64,000 nt of DNA, taken from contig NZ_FXYF01000005.1 in NCBI RefSeq assembly GCF_900184945.1, positions 281,019 through 345,018 on the forward strand, written 5' to 3'. Below, in pieces: positions 62,573 through 64,000 of the stretch. Origin of the DNA: Antarctobacter aquimaris (lineage in GTDB: Bacteria; Pseudomonadota; Alphaproteobacteria; Rhodobacterales; Rhodobacteraceae). Every line of letters begins with the position of its first letter. Positions within the stretch are counted from its first letter, which is position 1. Below the pieces are notes generated by a model. That model was not told the origin of the DNA, ran no database searches, and saw nothing but the letters and a program-made list of their open reading frames with translations. The position numbers were made by a program, and so were the translations under genes.

Positions 62573-63237
62573 CAAGCGAAGGCCGCGACAGGCAGCGCCG
62601 ACAGACCCCCGGCAAAGGTCATCCAACACGGCTGCTGCCGTTCACGCGGCCCGGATGCGGGCACGCGGCGCCAGCCGGTCGTCCAGCCATGCAAGGTCCT
62701 GCGGCAACACCTCTGCAAGCCTTCCGCCTCGTGCCTGCCGAACCTGTTGATCGGCACAAGCTCGGACCGGTCATCGCGGTGCCGGGCCACCTCGACCACG
62801 GCCAGTTCCGGCGCGGCGGGATCCAGGCGGCATGCCTTGGCGCCCGCGCCCAGGACCTGGCCGATCAGGATCACCGGGCCGCTGCCCCGCACGCGCAGGT
62901 CCCTGTCGCAAGGTCCGCCTCCGGTCGATTTGCCGTTGGTCTGGACCGTGCCGGCGGCGAGGCGGATGGGGGTCGGTGGTGCCCAGGGCGCGGTGCGGAA
63001 TACCATCCATTCGGTGAACAGCACGGTCTTGGTCTCGTAGGGATCGGCCCCCAACAGGAAGGCGACATCGCATTTGCCCCGGTCCGGGCAGGTCGAGGCA
63101 AAGTTGATGATCCCGGCATCGTCCAGACCGGCGGCATCTTCGCCGTTCGGCGGTTTGCCGTTGGGGGGCGTGGACGGGTTGACCAGCTTCGAGATGGCGC
63201 AGGTGTTCTCGAAATACTCGCAGGAACAGGTCTTCAT
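62573..63237 (-). pseudogene. Cys-rich unrecognised coding remnant
   Basis: A minus-strand frame beginning near 63237 reads KTCSCEYFENTCAISKLVNP, later NFASTCPDRGKCDVAFLLGA and VILIGQVLGAGAKACRLDP. It is protein-like at first, then becomes arginine-rich and out of character below about 62760, and it runs into the RpiR gene. I do not recognise the family. It has no clear ribosome site and is probably a decayed gene downstream of the cytochrome fragment. Confidence 0.3.
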
Positions 63238-63240
63238 GCC

Positions 63241-63842
63241 TCAGGCATGGTCGCCGCAGGTCTTGAGCACGCGCTTGGAGACCTCGGCCATGACCTCGGC
63301 CGCCAGGTCCCAGCCGACCGGGGTCAGCACGGCGCCGACGTGGGCCATGGGATATTTCAGCCGGCTCCGGGTGGGCTTTCGGGGTTGTAGATCCTTTGCG
63401 TCAGGGTGCCGCCAAGATGTCACCGCCATGGCTGGCAAGAACGGCAATCGAGGTGCCGCCGTTGTGGCAGGCGATGCAGCCCGCCTTGCCAGTGAAGAGG
63501 CCCCTGCCGCGCAGGGCCTTATCGGACAGCGCGCCGGTCTGGGTCGGGGCGTTTGCCGCCTGGACCAGTCGCACCCCCTCGCGCACGCTGTTGCGCTGGT
63601 CGGTCGGCACCGGGTTGCCGGGCTTCCGGCGCACAAAGCCCAGCAATTGCAGGGCCAGCATCCGCGCCCGGCGCGCGCCGATCTCGATCTGCTCGATTTC
63701 GTGTTCTTGCAGGGATGGCTGATGCCGTCATTGCCCAGGTGGCCCCGGATAGCGCTGAGGAACGCGCCCTTGTCGTCGGAGTCCTCGGCAAAGCGGCTCC
63801 ACCCGTCGGATATCTCGATGAATTGCCGGCGTGTCTGGACAC
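63241..63842 (-). pseudogene. Decayed c-type cytochrome gene, cut by an IS
   Basis: Fragments in different minus-strand frames form one decayed gene. The first, from the IS edge, reads FIEISDGWSRFAEDSDDKGA. The second reads RARMLALQLLGF, then LSDKALRGRGLFTGKAGCIACHNG, with a haem-binding CIACH at 63464-63478. A third reads AHVGAVLTPVGWDLAAEVMA and ends CGDHA before a stop at 63241. At least two frameshifts separate them. The haem-binding part resembles di-haem peroxidase-type cytochromes, but the exact family is not certain. Confidence 0.5.
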
Positions 63843-63909
63843 CTAGGGTCAGGACCCATTGATCGGCGAGCGGGGGCGTGATTCACTGCTGCAAAAAGCG
63901 AGCGGTGAC

Positions 63910-64000
63910 ATGAGTGATCTCTTCTGGCTGACCCACTGCCCGGCAGTGCATTGCGCAGCAATGTCACGAGAGGGGATGCGCAGATGGCGCGTCTGGAGCC
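63910..64000 (+). pseudogene. IS5-type transposase 5' end with 41-nt insertion
   Basis: Residues MSDLFWLT are in one frame and DAQMARLEP resume in another, separated by 41 nt (63934-63974) that are not transposase-like. Because 41 is not a multiple of three, the insertion shifts the frame and probably inactivates this copy. The gene runs off the window. Confidence 0.55.
63934..63963. repeat. Two adjacent small palindromes inside the transposase start
   Basis: Two abutting 15-nt hairpins: CACTGC-CCG-GCAGTG (63934-63948) and CATTGC-GCA-GCAATG (63949-63963). Both have 6-bp perfect stems and 3-nt loops. They resemble a REP-like or mini mobile unit inserted into the IS. Confidence 0.6.

Larger units (their letters stand above)
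63843..64000 (+). mobile_element. Left end of an IS5-type insertion sequence, truncated by the window edge
   Basis: From about 63843 the sequence CTAGGGTCAGGACCCATTGA resembles the left terminus of IS427-type IS5 elements. It is followed by a transposase start (ATG at 63910, MSDLFWLT) and, after a 41-nt interruption, the continuation DAQMARLEP, the usual IS5-transposase N-terminus. The rest lies outside the window. It interrupts the decayed cytochrome gene. Confidence 0.6.

Noticed and set aside
62449..62630. Hydrophobic minus-strand stretch AGGLSALPVAAFACHLLVTV that could be a membrane-protein N-terminus
   Set aside because: It overlaps the end of the RpiR gene and is joined to arginine-rich frame; it may be a fragment, but cannot be supported as a gene.

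Overview
The window is high-GC DNA from an alphaproteobacterium, most likely a marine Rhodobacteraceae (Roseobacter-group) heterotroph. The signs are an RTX/Hint_2 secreted protein, FnrL with its CX2CX7C cluster, several solute-binding-protein transporters (ABC, TRAP and two tripartite tricarboxylate systems), a DAB inorganic-carbon transporter and homospermidine synthase. This placement is inferred from gene content; no rRNA, tRNA or CRISPR array was seen.

Layout. 1-7.5 kb: a DUF1194 VWA-like protein, a degenerate vanadium-haloperoxidase-fold protein, a subtilisin-type protease, an intact vanadium haloperoxidase with an NSQ-repeat N-terminus, and a divergent SARP-type regulator. 7.8-12.8 kb: a 1671-aa RTX/Hint protein. 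12.8-15.2 kb: a lytic transglycosylase, a small zinc-ribbon membrane protein and a zeta-class GST (maleylacetoacetate isomerase type). 15.2-18.8 kb: an NMT1/THI5-type ABC transporter and FnrL. 19.2-25.7 kb: a malonate island (GntR regulator, TRAP transporter, malonyl-CoA decarboxylase and synthetase). 25.7-30.7 kb: a LysR regulator divergent from dabB-dabA. 30.7-34.5 kb: a double NTF2-like protein, a patch of decayed genes and homospermidine synthase. 34.7-41.1 kb: a tctCBA transporter facing its tctDE two-component system, which carries an extra periplasmic binding protein.

41.1-51.2 kb: a ten-gene minus-strand array under a divergent GntR regulator. It encodes a FAH-family hydrolase, a dihydroxyphthalate-decarboxylase-like protein, a TauE permease, a second TctCBA, an LVIVD propeller, an OsmC protein and a two-subunit molybdenum hydroxylase. 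The last six genes overlap one another. It looks like an uptake-plus-oxidation pathway for an unidentified (perhaps aromatic or heterocyclic) acid. 52-53.3 kb: a secreted hypothetical protein, a pentapeptide-repeat remnant and a bactofilin. 53.3-62.6 kb: an inositol-type catabolic cluster (SDR, iolD, iolG, ALDH, HpcH aldolase, D-hydroxyacid dehydrogenase, Gfo/Idh, RpiR regulator) with a shared GCAA-N6-TTGC operator candidate. 62.6-64 kb: decayed cytochrome-like DNA cut by the left end of an IS5-type element.

Regulatory signals stand out. All four transporter operons that begin with a binding-protein gene have a strong hairpin 9-16 nt after that gene. Palindromic operator candidates sit in the divergent promoter regions of the malonate, GntR/FAH and iol clusters.
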